Source of the DNA: Paraflavitalea soli
Lineage (GTDB): Bacteria; Bacteroidota; Bacteroidia; Chitinophagales; Chitinophagaceae
NCBI RefSeq assembly: GCF_003555545.1
Contig: NZ_CP032157.1
Span: 2,918,546 to 2,982,545, forward strand
Reading direction: 5' to 3'
DNA: 64,000 nt
A model generated the notes under the pieces. That model did no database searches and was not told the DNA's origin. It saw only the letters and a list, made by a program, of their open reading frames with translations. Shown in pieces: positions 25,457 to 34,339 of the stretch (the stretch's first letter is position 1; every line of letters starts with the position of its first letter). The translations under genes and the position numbers were made by a program.

Positions 25457-26455
25457 TTAGTCTACAATGAACGGATAGTTCTCATCCATTGCGACATCCT
25501 TGAGCACTTCATCATCGGAAGGCCAGGGAGATTCTTCAGCGAATTTCACAGAAGCCACCACTGTATCATTGACCCTTTTATCGATAGCTGCTATTTCGTC
25601 CTTGGTAGCAAATTTGTTCTTCAGGATGGTGGCCAATACCAGCTGAATGGGGTCACGCTGTTTGTATTCTTCCACTTCTTCCTTGGTGCGGTATTTCTGG
25701 GGATCAGAAATAGAGTGGCCTTTGTACCTGTAGGTTTTGATCTCCAGCAGGGTTGGCCCATCTCCTTCACGTGCTCTTTTCACGGCGCGGGAAATGGCTT
25801 CGTGAACGGCTTCTGCACTCATACCATCAACGGTGTCGCCGGGCATTTCATAGGCATCGGCCAGTTTATAAATATCCACTACATTACTGGTACGTTCTAC
25901 AGAAGTACCCATGGCGTAGTTGTTGTTCTCACAAATGAATACAACAGGCAGTTTCCAGGTCATGGCCATGTTGAATGTTTCATGCAACATACCCTGACGG
26001 GCAGCACCATCACCAAAGAAAGTGAGGGCTACATTGTCGGTACCCTTGTATTTTTCAGCAAAGGCGAGTCCTGCACCGGTGCCAATTTGAGCACCAACGA
26101 TGCCGTGACCACCAAAGAAATAAACGTCTTTACCAAAGAAGTGCATGGAACCACCTTTCCCCTTGGCTGCGCCGGTAGCTTTACCGTACAACTCGGCCAT
26201 ACAGGCATTGGGAGAAACGCCTTTTGCCAGGGCCAGGCCGTGGTCGCGGTAAGCGGTAACATAAGGATCTTCGAGGCGGGTAGCGGTCATACAACCGGCG
26301 GCAATGGCTTCCTGCCCGATATAGGCGTGGAAAAAGCCGCGGATCTTACCGTCCATTTTATACTTTTCTTCTGCCATGAGCTCAAACTGACGGATAAGCT
26401 GCATCAGTTCATACCAGTACAAATAAGTCTCTTTACTGAATTTGGTTGCGGCCAC
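25457..26455 (-). CDS. pdhA: Pyruvate dehydrogenase E1 component, alpha subunit
   Basis: A 332-aa protein of normal E1-alpha length. The thiamine-diphosphate/Mg motif GDGAARQG starts at residue 148 and closes with ENNNYAMG at 176-183. The entry segments IRGFFHAYIGQEAIAAGC and DPYVTAYRDHGLALAKG are conserved, and the phosphorylation-loop equivalent TYRYKGHSISDPQKYRTKEE is present. It decarboxylates pyruvate and passes the acetyl group to E2. The beta subunit and E2/E3 genes are not in this window. 38 bp before the TPR membrane gene. Confidence 0.95.
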   Translation of the reverse strand: MAATKFSKETYLYWYELMQLIRQFELMAEEKYKMDGKIRGFFHAYIGQEAIAAGCMTATRLEDPYVTAYRDHGLALAKGVSPNACMAELYGKATGAAKGKGGSMHFFGKDVYFFGGHGIVGAQIGTGAGLAFAEKYKGTDNVALTFFGDGAARQGMLHETFNMAMTWKLPVVFICENNNYAMGTSVERTSNVVDIYKLADAYEMPGDTVDGMSAEAVHEAISRAVKRAREGDGPTLLEIKTYRYKGHSISDPQKYRTKEEVEEYKQRDPIQLVLATILKNKFATKDEIAAIDKRVNDTVVASVKFAEESPWPSDDEVLKDVAMDENYPFIVD

Positions 26456-26620
26456 TATGCTTGATTTGAGGTTATCTGCCTAAAAATCATTTCCTCACCC
26501 CGGGTTCTGCCGGAAGGAAAAGGCGGGGGCAAAGATAAGGGGTTAGCGGGGATTTTTTATACAGAAGGGAAATTTAGATTTCGAGGGTTAACCGGTTGGA
26601 AAAGAAAGTCTCAGGGGCTG

Positions 26621-26687
26621 TTTCGGGTTCAGGGTTTCGGGTTTGGCGTTCCGGGTTTGGTGTTTCGGGTTTCGGGTTTGTGGTTCC
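26621..26687. repeat. GGGTTTCGGGTTT low-complexity repeat
   Basis: Irregular copies of TTTCGGG(TT) and variants such as GGCGTTCCGGGTTTGG. Related stretches are at 28080-28112 and 59927-59958, with an inverted copy at 60037-60067. Confidence 0.8.
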
Positions 26688-26841
26688 TTGTTTATGTTTT
26701 TGGGGTCCTGGGACCTGGTTGGGGAGATATGCGTGGGGTGAAGAACCTTCCCGGAATGGGACGAAGTGCTGTAGGGGTAGTGTGGAATACGGAGCTGGAA
26801 CGGATGATCTACGGATGGTATATGGAGGAGGGTCCCGGCAA

Positions 26842-26884
26842 AGTCTCGATAAGGTCTCGATAAGGTCTCGTTAAGGTCTCGATA
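26842..26884. repeat. Four-copy tandem repeat, period 11 nt (AGGTCTCGATA)
   Basis: Units at 26842-26851 (10 nt), 26852-26862, 26863-26873 (one change) and 26874-26884. The array is not a multiple of three and lies in non-coding DNA. Confidence 0.85.
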
Positions 26885-26961
26885 AGGGTGTGCCGGGAGG
26901 CGTCAATCGGGGTCCGGGCGGACCGAGGCTGGTGGGAATTTGAAGGTGTGGATGGTACACA

Positions 26962-26993
26962 TAAAGAAGGAATGCCCTGTTCCGGCATTCCTT
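26962..26993 (-). terminator. Terminator of the TPR gene
   Basis: 10-bp stem AAGGAATGCC/GGCATTCCTT (26967-26976 with 26984-26993). The minus-strand transcript then reads CTTTAT. It lies 26 nt past the stop codon of the gene at 27019. Confidence 0.65.
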
Positions 26994-27018
26994 ACAATTT
27001 AAGTTATTTTGATGGGGA

Positions 27019-28059
27019 TCACATACCTCCGGGCATCTTTTTTTCCTGGCGCAGGTCCTTCAAGGAAGGATCCATGGCAATGGCCTGGTTGCAGAGTTGT
27101 TCTCCTTTTTGCTTATCGCCTTTTTTCTGATAAGCCATGCCGATCATATAGAGGGCGTTGGCGTTCTTTTTGTCGATGACCAATAGCTGATCCCAGGTAT
27201 CAATGGCTTCCTGGTATTTGGCACTGCGGTAATAAGCATCTCCTACATTATAAACCAGTTCGGCATCCTGGGGCCGGTGTTCCAAAACGGCCTTTAGCAG
27301 GGGCAGACCTTTATCGTATTGCTTGAGGTTGAGGTAAGCATTGGCCAGGTTTTCGAGGAACACATCGGTCCGTTTATATCCTTTGGCGCTGGCCATTTCA
27401 AACCACTCAACAGCTTTTTTGTCGTCGGGTATGGCATAGGCCACCATGCCGGCCTCAAACATCCAGTTGGCATTACCGGAATCGCGGGCGATGGCCTGCC
27501 GGTAGCACCCTTCGGCCCTTTTATAGTTGCTCATTTCCACGAAACAGCGGCCGGCGATATAGGGCACTTCGGCCTTGGTGGAATCATCGCGGTAGGCTTT
27601 TTCGCAATATTTGAGGGCTTCGCCAAAGTTGTCCAATTCGTAATAGCTTTTGGCTATGAAGAAGTTGAGGGACTTGCTGCCGATCTTCATTTGCTGCATT
27701 TTCTGGGCATATTTGATGGCATCGGCCCATTTGCGCACATTGACGGAGAGGGAAGCCAGGTTTTCAATGACCATGGGATTATTGGGCTCTTTGGCTTCGG
27801 CCTTTATGAACTTCTCGCGGGCCTCCATATAGCGGTTTTGGGCCATGAGCACATTGCCCCAACTGATGAGGTTGGGGGCATTATCGGGCGCAAACTGATC
27901 TGATTTAGAAAAAAGTTTTTCTGCTTCGCGGTAACGGCGGGCCTGCTCTTCCACCAGGCCTTTCTGGTTGTAAAAGGCGGCACTGTCGGCATTTTGGGCC
28001 ACGCTACTAATGGACACACAGGTGCACAAGAAAAACCATACGAACGGGTACTTTCGCAT
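27019..28059 (-). CDS. Secreted tetratricopeptide-repeat protein
   Basis: A 346-aa protein with a signal peptide (MRKYPFVWFFLCTCVSISSVAQ). About nine TPR units follow, from residue 25 to about 330, for example GLVEEQARRYREAEKLFSKS, WGNVLMAQNRYMEAREKFIK, YVAGRCFVEM-type helices, VGDAYYRSAKYQEAIDTWDQ and MIGMAYQKKGDKQKGEQLCNQ. Such periplasmic or lipid-anchored TPR proteins act as scaffolds; a specific role cannot be given. It is followed by its own terminator. 116 bp separate its start from the stop of glgB upstream in the same direction. Confidence 0.85.
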   Translation of the reverse strand: MRKYPFVWFFLCTCVSISSVAQNADSAAFYNQKGLVEEQARRYREAEKLFSKSDQFAPDNAPNLISWGNVLMAQNRYMEAREKFIKAEAKEPNNPMVIENLASLSVNVRKWADAIKYAQKMQQMKIGSKSLNFFIAKSYYELDNFGEALKYCEKAYRDDSTKAEVPYIAGRCFVEMSNYKRAEGCYRQAIARDSGNANWMFEAGMVAYAIPDDKKAVEWFEMASAKGYKRTDVFLENLANAYLNLKQYDKGLPLLKAVLEHRPQDAELVYNVGDAYYRSAKYQEAIDTWDQLLVIDKKNANALYMIGMAYQKKGDKQKGEQLCNQAIAMDPSLKDLRQEKKMPGGM

Positions 28060-28079
28060 AGAAAAAAGGATTTGAAAAG

Positions 28080-28112
28080 GTTTCGAGTGCCGGGTTTGGC
28101 GTTTCGGGTTCC
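28080..28112. repeat. GGGTTTCGGG repeat, short copy
   Basis: GTTTCGAGTGCCGGGTTTGG followed by GTTTCGGGTTCCT, upstream of the TPR gene start. Same family as 26621-26687. Confidence 0.65.
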
Positions 28113-28175
28113 TACCAGCGGTAAAATGCTAACAGGAATTGGGTTGGAATATGAAATCGAAACACCAACACAGAG

Positions 28176-30125
28176 CTATTTTAATACTACTATCCCCAAC
28201 GGCGGCAAATGTAGATTTATTTCGTACCTGTTTTCCTTTTTATCCACAAGGGAGGTTAAAATTTCGGGGTTGTACACATCGCCGGTACCCCCGTATTGTT
28301 TCTTATCGCTGTTGAAGATCTCTTTCCAGGCGGGCTTACCTCCGGCGTACACCTTCCAGTCGCGGCGGACCACCGGGGTAAGGTTGAGGATGACCAGGAG
28401 GTCGTTGGCGGGATCTTTCCCTTTGCGGCGGTACACGATCACGCATTCGGGGCGGTGTGAGAGGTCGCCCCATTCGAAACCGGCAGTATCAAACTGGCAC
28501 TCATATAAAGCAGGCTCCCTGCGCAGCAGCAGGTTGAGGTCGCGCACGCAATCTTTTAATCCGCTGTGGCTTTCATACTGCAAGAGGCCCCAGGGGAGTT
28601 CGGTTTTATAATTCCATTCGGAGGTGGACGCAAATTCGTTGCCCATGAAGAGCAGTTTGCCACCGGGGTGGGTAAACATATAGCCGTAAAGGGCCCGGAG
28701 GTTAGCAAATTTCTGCCAGTCATCGCCCGGCATTTTATAGATCATGGGGCTTTTACCGTGAACGACCTCATCATGACTAAGGGGCAGCATGAAGTTCTCG
28801 TCATAATAATACATCATGCTAAACGTAAACTTGTTCTGGTGATAGGGTCGCTCGATGGGATCGAGCTTAAAATAATCGAGGGTGTCGTGCATCCAGCCCA
28901 TCATCCATTTCATTCCAAAGCCCAAACCGCCTGTATAAGTGGGCCGGGAGATGCCTGGCCAGTCGGTGGCTTCTTCGGCAATGGTTTGAACATCGGGGAA
29001 ATCGCGGTAAATGGTCTCGTTGAGGTCTTTTATAAACGCAATGGCCTCAAGGTTGCCGTCGCCGCCAAATTCATTGGGTTCCCACTCCCCTTCTTCGCGT
29101 GAATAGTTGAGTTTGAGCATGGAGCTTACGGCGTCAACGCGCATGCCGTCGATATGAAATTTATCGAGCCAGAACCGGGCACTGCTGATCAGGAAGGATT
29201 TTACCTCGCCCCGTTTATAGTTGAAGATGTAGGAGTTCCAATCGGGATGAAAGCCTTTGCGCATGTCGGCATATTCGTAGGTATGGGTGCCATCGAACAT
29301 GAAGAGGCCATGTGCATCGTAGGGGAAATGGGAAGGCACCCAGTCCATTATGACGCCTATACCTTCTTTGTGAAAGGCATCTACCAGGGCCATGAAGCCT
29401 TGTGGATCGCCGTAGCGTGAGGAGGGTGCAAAAAAGCCGGTACCCTGATAACCCCAGCTGCCGTCGAAGGGGTGTTCGGTGACTGGCATCAGTTCCACAT
29501 GTGTAAACGCCATCTCTTTTACATATTTTACAAGCCGGTCGCTGAAGAACCCGTAGGTATTGTAGCGCTCCTCATCGTTGGGATCGGGGCGCATCCAGGA
29601 TGCGAGGTGCACTTCGTAAACGCTCCAGGGGGCTTTGGTGCTGTTGTGGGCAGCACGCGTTTCCATCCACGACTGGTCGTTCCACTGATAGCCGAGGTCC
29701 CAGGTGATAGAAGCGGTATCGGGGCGTCGCTCCCAGAAATTGGCATAGGGATCACCCTTGTCCATTTTGCGGCCCCGGAAACCATGAATATGATATTTAT
29801 ATACTTCGCCTTTCGGCATCCAGGGGATAAAGCCTTCCCAGATACCGGAATTATCGAGGCGTACATAGAGTGGATGTGACTGGGTATTCCAGTCGTTGAA
29901 GTTGCCGGTTACGGAAACCCAGGTGGCATTGGGGGCCCATACGGCAAAATAAAATCCTTTTTTATCGAGCACCGTAATTTCACGGGAACCAAACAGCTCG
30001 TATAGCCGGTAATGGGTACCACGTTGAAAATTAGCCACGTCCTCTTCTGAGAACAATGAATAATTCCATACGGGACGGGTACTGTCTACAAAATGGATGT
30101 CCTCATACTTCTTCTCTTGTGCCAC
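28176..30125 (-). CDS. glgB: 1,4-alpha-glucan branching enzyme (GH13)
   Basis: A 649-aa protein with an N-terminal CBM48 (FAVWAPNATWVSVTGNFNDW, about 60-79) and a GH13 barrel. The four conserved regions are DWVPSHF (from 261), GMRVDAVSSM with the nucleophile Asp at about 331, IAEEATDWP with the acid/base Glu (about 382-390), and LSHDEVVHG. It makes alpha-1,6 branches during glycogen synthesis in the cytoplasm. glgC and glgA lie about 18 kb away in the same window, with the retron between them. Its upstream gap (30126-30532) faces the outer-membrane receptor gene and holds the candidate promoter of that gene only. Confidence 0.95.
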   Translation of the reverse strand: MAQEKKYEDIHFVDSTRPVWNYSLFSEEDVANFQRGTHYRLYELFGSREITVLDKKGFYFAVWAPNATWVSVTGNFNDWNTQSHPLYVRLDNSGIWEGFIPWMPKGEVYKYHIHGFRGRKMDKGDPYANFWERRPDTASITWDLGYQWNDQSWMETRAAHNSTKAPWSVYEVHLASWMRPDPNDEERYNTYGFFSDRLVKYVKEMAFTHVELMPVTEHPFDGSWGYQGTGFFAPSSRYGDPQGFMALVDAFHKEGIGVIMDWVPSHFPYDAHGLFMFDGTHTYEYADMRKGFHPDWNSYIFNYKRGEVKSFLISSARFWLDKFHIDGMRVDAVSSMLKLNYSREEGEWEPNEFGGDGNLEAIAFIKDLNETIYRDFPDVQTIAEEATDWPGISRPTYTGGLGFGMKWMMGWMHDTLDYFKLDPIERPYHQNKFTFSMMYYYDENFMLPLSHDEVVHGKSPMIYKMPGDDWQKFANLRALYGYMFTHPGGKLLFMGNEFASTSEWNYKTELPWGLLQYESHSGLKDCVRDLNLLLRREPALYECQFDTAGFEWGDLSHRPECVIVYRRKGKDPANDLLVILNLTPVVRRDWKVYAGGKPAWKEIFNSDKKQYGGTGDVYNPEILTSLVDKKENRYEINLHLPPLGIVVLK

Positions 30126-30416
30126 GCTTATATTTTTTTAGATCTTATTTATGGATTCTTTAACGAGATGCATCATACTATATCCGTTGAACCATGCGTT
30201 TGACCGGTGATCAATGAAAAATGTTAAAACGGTTTAAAAGCATTTAAAATAAGGACGATAATCCGGACTTTTGCGGCCTGTAATTAAAGGCCAACCAGAT
30301 ACCGGAAGTTCGTGAATATTTTTGATGAATTTCCAAACCCTCGGATTCTGACTTACGTCTTTGTTTATGAGCTTCGCCTGTTTGCAGATGTAGGTTCCGG
30401 GCTTGCAGATTTTGAT

Positions 30417-30447
30417 TTGACTCAGGTGCTCCTGCATATAGTTTTAC
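30417..30447 (+). promoter_or_regulatory. Candidate promoter of the outer-membrane receptor gene
   Basis: TTTG (30417-30420), 19-nt spacer and TAGTTTTA (30440-30447, one mismatch to TAnnTTTG). The leader would be about 80 nt. Nothing else of note was seen in 30126-30532; a frame at 30234-30437 (minus) has no support as a gene. Confidence 0.38.
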
Positions 30448-30532
30448 AATGGTTCAGCGTATAGAGATAATATTAAATTAACACTGATCAAAAAAAACTT
30501 GGCCAAATCACAATTAACCCAGCAAAGAACCG

Positions 30533-33319
30533 ATGCAAAAACTAACGTTGATTCTCCTGATACTGCTTGTATCAGCCTCCTCCTTATTTGCTCAACAAGC
30601 TACTCTTAAAGGTACAGTAATTGACACCAGTGAAAAGAAAAATCTTACCAATAGTGTAGTAGCCTTACTTAGAAAATCAGACTCGGTACTGGTCACATTC
30701 GGACGAACTGATAAATCCGGTCAGTTTACCTTGTCCCGTTTTGTGCCTGGTAAATTTGTGTTGATGGTAACGCACCCGGCGTATGCAGATTACATGGATG
30801 AGGTGGAAGTGAAGGATGCTTCTCCTGTAAATCTCGGGAATATAGCCATGATCCTTAAATCGCAGTTGTTGCAGGAAGTGGTGGTATCGCATAAACTGGG
30901 CGCTATCCGGATCAAAGGAGACACGACAGAATACAAAGCAGATAGTTTTTATATGAAGGCGGGGTCTTCGGTAGAAGACCTGTTGAAAAAATTACCCGGC
31001 ATACAGGTAGATAAGAATGGAAAGATCACAGCCCAGGGTGAAACGGTACAAAAGGTGTTGGTGGACGGGGAGGAATTTTTTAGTGATGACCCTACGATTG
31101 CTACGCGCGGCCTGTTGTCGGACGCGGTAGATAAAGTACAGGTATTTGATAAGAAAAGTGATCAGGCCACTTTTACGGGTGTAGATGACGGGCAAAAGAC
31201 GAAAACGATTGACCTGAAATTAAAGGAAGATAAGAAAAAAGGTTACTTCGGTAAACTGGAACTGGGCAGCAATGGCGATAAATACTGGAATAACAGCGGC
31301 ATGCTGAATGCCTTTAAGGCCAAACGCAAGTTCTCGGCCTTCGGGATCATGTCCAGCACGGGTAAAACGGGTCTCGACTGGCGGGAAAGCATGAACTATG
31401 GCGGTACAGGCAATGGTATGGACATGGGCATGAGTGATGATGGCGGCATGTATATCACCATGAGCGGCGGCGATGATTTTGACGGTGGATCTTATTGGGG
31501 TGAAGGTTTTCCGAAAGGATGGAGCGCCGGTGTCCACTACTCCAATAAATGGAATGGGGACAGGCTGCACCTGAATGGCAATTACAAATACAACAAATTA
31601 AATACGGAAGCAGCCGGCCGTAACACCAGTAAGTATATCCTTCCGGACACGTTGTATTATATCAATGAATTTGGCAATAACTACAGCACCAAAGAAAGAC
31701 ACCGGGTAGATGGGATGTATGAAGTACAGATAGACTCATCTTCTTCTCTCAAGATCACTGCAGGTGGTTCTACGGGCAAATCCAACAGCTTCAACGTAAC
31801 GAAGACAGACTGGCTGGATGAAAATGGTAATCCTGTGCGTAAGATCGACCAGCGCACCAGTTCTATCGGCGAGAATAAAGCCTTCAACTCTACCCTCCTC
31901 TACCGGAAGAAATTCAAGAAGCAGGGCAGAACTATCTCGGTGACCTTCAACCAGGATTATAAGGAAAACGAATCACAAGGTTTCCTGTATGCTGATAATG
32001 AGTACTTCGACAGCAATGGCGCCAGTACGCATAAGTTGATTGACCAGAAAAAGATCAACGATAATATTACCTCTCTGGTGAATGGAAAGGTATCTTATAC
32101 GGAACCGCTTTCCAAAAGGGCATTGCTGGAGTTCAACTACAGCATGAGCAATAATCACCGTCAATCGCGCAGGACGGCTTTGGAAAAAACAGACCCGGGC
32201 AGTCCAAAATACGAGGACGTTGTGGATTCGCTGAGTAATGACTATGCCTTCAATGTATTCAACAATGCTGCGGGCATCAACTATCGCTATGCCAAGCCCA
32301 AGCGCATTTCTTTTGGTTTTGGCGCCAATGTATCGCGTGCCGACTTTACACGCAAAGACCTGAAGTCTGACAAAGAGGTAAAATACAGCTTCACCAATTT
32401 CTTCCCTTCGGCCAATATTACCTGGACGCTTGGTTCGAATGGCAGCTTACGTTTCAATTACAATGGTAATACACAGGCTCCCTCGATCGACCAGATCCAA
32501 CCGGTGGCAGACAATAGTGACCAATCGAATATTAAGCTCGGTAATCCTGACCTGAAGCAAGCATTCCGTCAACGCTTCAATATCTCGTACAACAATTACA
32601 AGATCCTGTCGGAAAGTGGCATTTATGCCAGTATGAGCTTCTCTACGGTTCAGAACGATTTCAGTTCTATGACCACGATCAAGAATGGCACACGTATAAC
32701 GCAGCCGGTAAATGTGAATGGCAATTATAATGGGAACGCCTGGATCGATTACAGCAGAAAGATCAAAAAGCTGGACGTGAGTGTAGGGCCCAACCTGAAC
32801 TTCAACGTAAGCCGCAATGTTAACTTTATTGATGGATTGGAGAATACCAATACCAACTACAGTGTTGGCTTTGGCTTCAATATCTGGAAACAAAAAGAGA
32901 AAAAATACACGCTGAGCATCAGGCCGGATTTCAGGTACAATTATGCCAAGTCATCGCTGCGCCCGGATGTTGTGACCAAATACTGGACACAGGACCATGA
33001 CGTGGATATGAGTGTGACACTGCCCTGGAAACTGGAGATTGGCAGTGATGTGAATTTCAGTATCCGTCAGAAAACCGATGCTTTCGACAAAAACAACAAT
33101 GCGATTCGCTGGAATGCACGGATCGAAAGAAAGATACTGAAGAATGATGCCGGCCGGATACGGTTTGCCGCGTTCGACTTGCTGGACCAGAATATTGGTT
33201 TTAACCGGAGCATCAACAGCAACTTTATCAACGAGCGGACGTATGATACCTTCCGCCGGTACTTTATGGCTACTTTGATCTGGAATTTCAACAAGAATGG
33301 CAAACCAATGGGTTGGTAG
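30533..33319 (+). CDS. TonB-dependent outer-membrane receptor with N-terminal carboxypeptidase-regulatory-like domain
   Basis: A 928-aa protein. The signal peptide is MQKLTLILLILLVSASSLFAQ. An Ig-like CarboxypepD_reg domain (about 22-110) follows, with KGTVIDTSEKKNLTNSVVAL and FTLSRFVPGKFVLMVTHPAY. A plug-like segment (about 130-210) contains KLPGIQVDKNGKITAQGETV and VLVDGEEFFSDDPTIATRGL. The rest is beta-barrel in amphipathic strands, ending in aromatic FNKNGKPMGW (OMP_b-brl_3 type). These proteins take up or sense substrates at the outer membrane. Many lack a SusD partner, as here. The GLPGLI gene 81 bp downstream is a frequent companion. Confidence 0.9.
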   Translation: MQKLTLILLILLVSASSLFAQQATLKGTVIDTSEKKNLTNSVVALLRKSDSVLVTFGRTDKSGQFTLSRFVPGKFVLMVTHPAYADYMDEVEVKDASPVNLGNIAMILKSQLLQEVVVSHKLGAIRIKGDTTEYKADSFYMKAGSSVEDLLKKLPGIQVDKNGKITAQGETVQKVLVDGEEFFSDDPTIATRGLLSDAVDKVQVFDKKSDQATFTGVDDGQKTKTIDLKLKEDKKKGYFGKLELGSNGDKYWNNSGMLNAFKAKRKFSAFGIMSSTGKTGLDWRESMNYGGTGNGMDMGMSDDGGMYITMSGGDDFDGGSYWGEGFPKGWSAGVHYSNKWNGDRLHLNGNYKYNKLNTEAAGRNTSKYILPDTLYYINEFGNNYSTKERHRVDGMYEVQIDSSSSLKITAGGSTGKSNSFNVTKTDWLDENGNPVRKIDQRTSSIGENKAFNSTLLYRKKFKKQGRTISVTFNQDYKENESQGFLYADNEYFDSNGASTHKLIDQKKINDNITSLVNGKVSYTEPLSKRALLEFNYSMSNNHRQSRRTALEKTDPGSPKYEDVVDSLSNDYAFNVFNNAAGINYRYAKPKRISFGFGANVSRADFTRKDLKSDKEVKYSFTNFFPSANITWTLGSNGSLRFNYNGNTQAPSIDQIQPVADNSDQSNIKLGNPDLKQAFRQRFNISYNNYKILSESGIYASMSFSTVQNDFSSMTTIKNGTRITQPVNVNGNYNGNAWIDYSRKIKKLDVSVGPNLNFNVSRNVNFIDGLENTNTNYSVGFGFNIWKQKEKKYTLSIRPDFRYNYAKSSLRPDVVTKYWTQDHDVDMSVTLPWKLEIGSDVNFSIRQKTDAFDKNNNAIRWNARIERKILKNDAGRIRFAAFDLLDQNIGFNRSINSNFINERTYDTFRRYFMATLIWNFNKNGKPMGW

Positions 33320-33358
33320 GAAAGTCCGAAAGACAGGAAGTCCGAAAGTCCGGAAGCG
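33320..33358. repeat. Degenerate GTCCGGAAG repeat
   Basis: GAAAGTCCGAAAGACAGGAA followed by GTCCGAAAGTCCGGAAG, just after the receptor stop codon. Related to 14791-14833. Confidence 0.7.
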
Positions 33359-33400
33359 AAGAAGATGAGAACAGTATTTTAATATCCATCACGACTACAA

Positions 33401-34147
33401 ATGAATTATATGCAAACAAGATCAATATTATATATGCTTCTGCTGCTGGTATGCGCTACAGCATCGCAGGCGCAGCAGTTCATTACGCACGGGAAGATAG
33501 AATTTGAAAGAAAAGTAAATCAGCATTCCTTTCTCGAAGAGGGCAGCATCTGGAATGACATGATGAAAAAGAATACACCCAAATTCCATACGGCCTACTA
33601 TGACCTGTATTTTAAAAACGGGATATCCTTATACAAAGCGGGCCGGGAACCGGAAGTACGTCAAAATAAGGTGTGGAGTGTGTTCATAGCAGAAAATACG
33701 ATCCAAACGAATATAGACAGCAGCACCTCTATTACGCTGAAGGATATTCAGAATGACCTATACCTGCTTACGGATTCGCTGCGGAAAGTAGACTGGAAAA
33801 TTGGCAGTGAAATACGCAAGATTGCGGGCTTTGATTGCCGCAAAGCGGTAGGCAAGATCATGGATTCGATCATCGTGATCGCCTTCTATTCTGATGAGAT
33901 CATGCCTTCGGGTGGTCCGGAATCATTCGGTGGTTTGCCCGGTATGATCCTGGGACTTGCCATTCCCCGCATGCATACTACCTGGTATGCTACCAAGCTG
34001 GAACTGATCGATATTACAGATAAGGATCTGCAAGCGCCTAAAAAAGGTAAGAAGTATACTAATACAGCTTTCCAGACGCAGTTGAAGGATATTATGAAGA
34101 ACTGGGGTGATGAAGGGAAAAGGTTGATACCACAGATATTGTTGTAG
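33401..34147 (+). CDS. GLPGLI family protein
   Basis: A 248-aa secreted protein. The signal peptide runs about MNYMQTRSILYMLLLLVCATASQA. The signature GLPGMILGLAIP is near residues 179-190, in the region that names the GLPGLI family. The pattern RKIAGFDCRKAVG, just before it, is also typical. GLPGLI proteins are found in Bacteroidota next to TonB-dependent receptors of the OMP_b-brl_3 type, as here. Their function is unknown. The gene is followed by a strong terminator at 34200-34240, with a GAGCTGCGAGC repeat in between. Confidence 0.92.
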   Translation: MNYMQTRSILYMLLLLVCATASQAQQFITHGKIEFERKVNQHSFLEEGSIWNDMMKKNTPKFHTAYYDLYFKNGISLYKAGREPEVRQNKVWSVFIAENTIQTNIDSSTSITLKDIQNDLYLLTDSLRKVDWKIGSEIRKIAGFDCRKAVGKIMDSIIVIAFYSDEIMPSGGPESFGGLPGMILGLAIPRMHTTWYATKLELIDITDKDLQAPKKGKKYTNTAFQTQLKDIMKNWGDEGKRLIPQILL

Positions 34148-34153
34148 GGAGGA

Positions 34154-34192
34154 CCAGCTGCGAGCTATGAGCTTCGAGCTGCGATCCCTGAG
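34154..34192. repeat. GAGCTGCGAGC low-complexity repeat, copy C
   Basis: CAGCTGCGAGCTATGAGCTT followed by CGAGCTGCGATCC, between the GLPGLI stop codon and its terminator. Confidence 0.75.
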
Positions 34193-34199
34193 CTTAACT

Positions 34200-34240
34200 A
34201 AAGAGGTGACACTTTTAAGAAGGTGTCACCTCTTTGATTT
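34200..34240 (+). terminator. Terminator of the receptor/GLPGLI unit
   Basis: 13-bp perfect stem AAAGAGGTGACAC/GTGTCACCTCTTT (34200-34212 with 34223-34235), followed by GATTTTG. Confidence 0.8.
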
Positions 34241-34261
34241 TGATATACCCTTAGATGCAAG

Positions 34262-34331
34262 GGTAGCCCCTACGGGGCAAAATACATTTATTAACGATCG
34301 ATTGCTACAAAGCGGTAGCCCCGATGGGGCA
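34262..34331. repeat. Pair of GGTAGCCCCnnnGGGGCA palindromic repeats
   Basis: Copies at 34262-34279 (centre TAC) and 34314-34331 (centre GAT), 52 nt apart, each a small hairpin. Similar 'GGTAGCCCCTACGGGGC' units occur as dispersed repeats in Bacteroidota genomes. Confidence 0.75.
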
Positions 34332-34339
34332 TGAATCTC

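Larger units (their letters stand above)
26456..27018. other. Repeat-rich intergenic region
   Basis: About 560 bp without a credible gene. It holds the GGGTTTCGGGTTT array (26621-26687), an 11-nt tandem array (26842-26884) and a terminator. A frame at 26596-26874 on the plus strand is made of these repeats and is not regarded as a gene. Confidence 0.55.

Noticed and set aside
26596-26874. Plus-strand frame of 92 aa
   Set aside because: It is made of the GGGTTTCGGG and 11-nt repeats and has no family pattern or start context.
30234-30437. 67-aa minus-strand frame between glgB and the receptor gene
   Set aside because: No recognisable pattern, and it overlaps the candidate promoter of the receptor gene.
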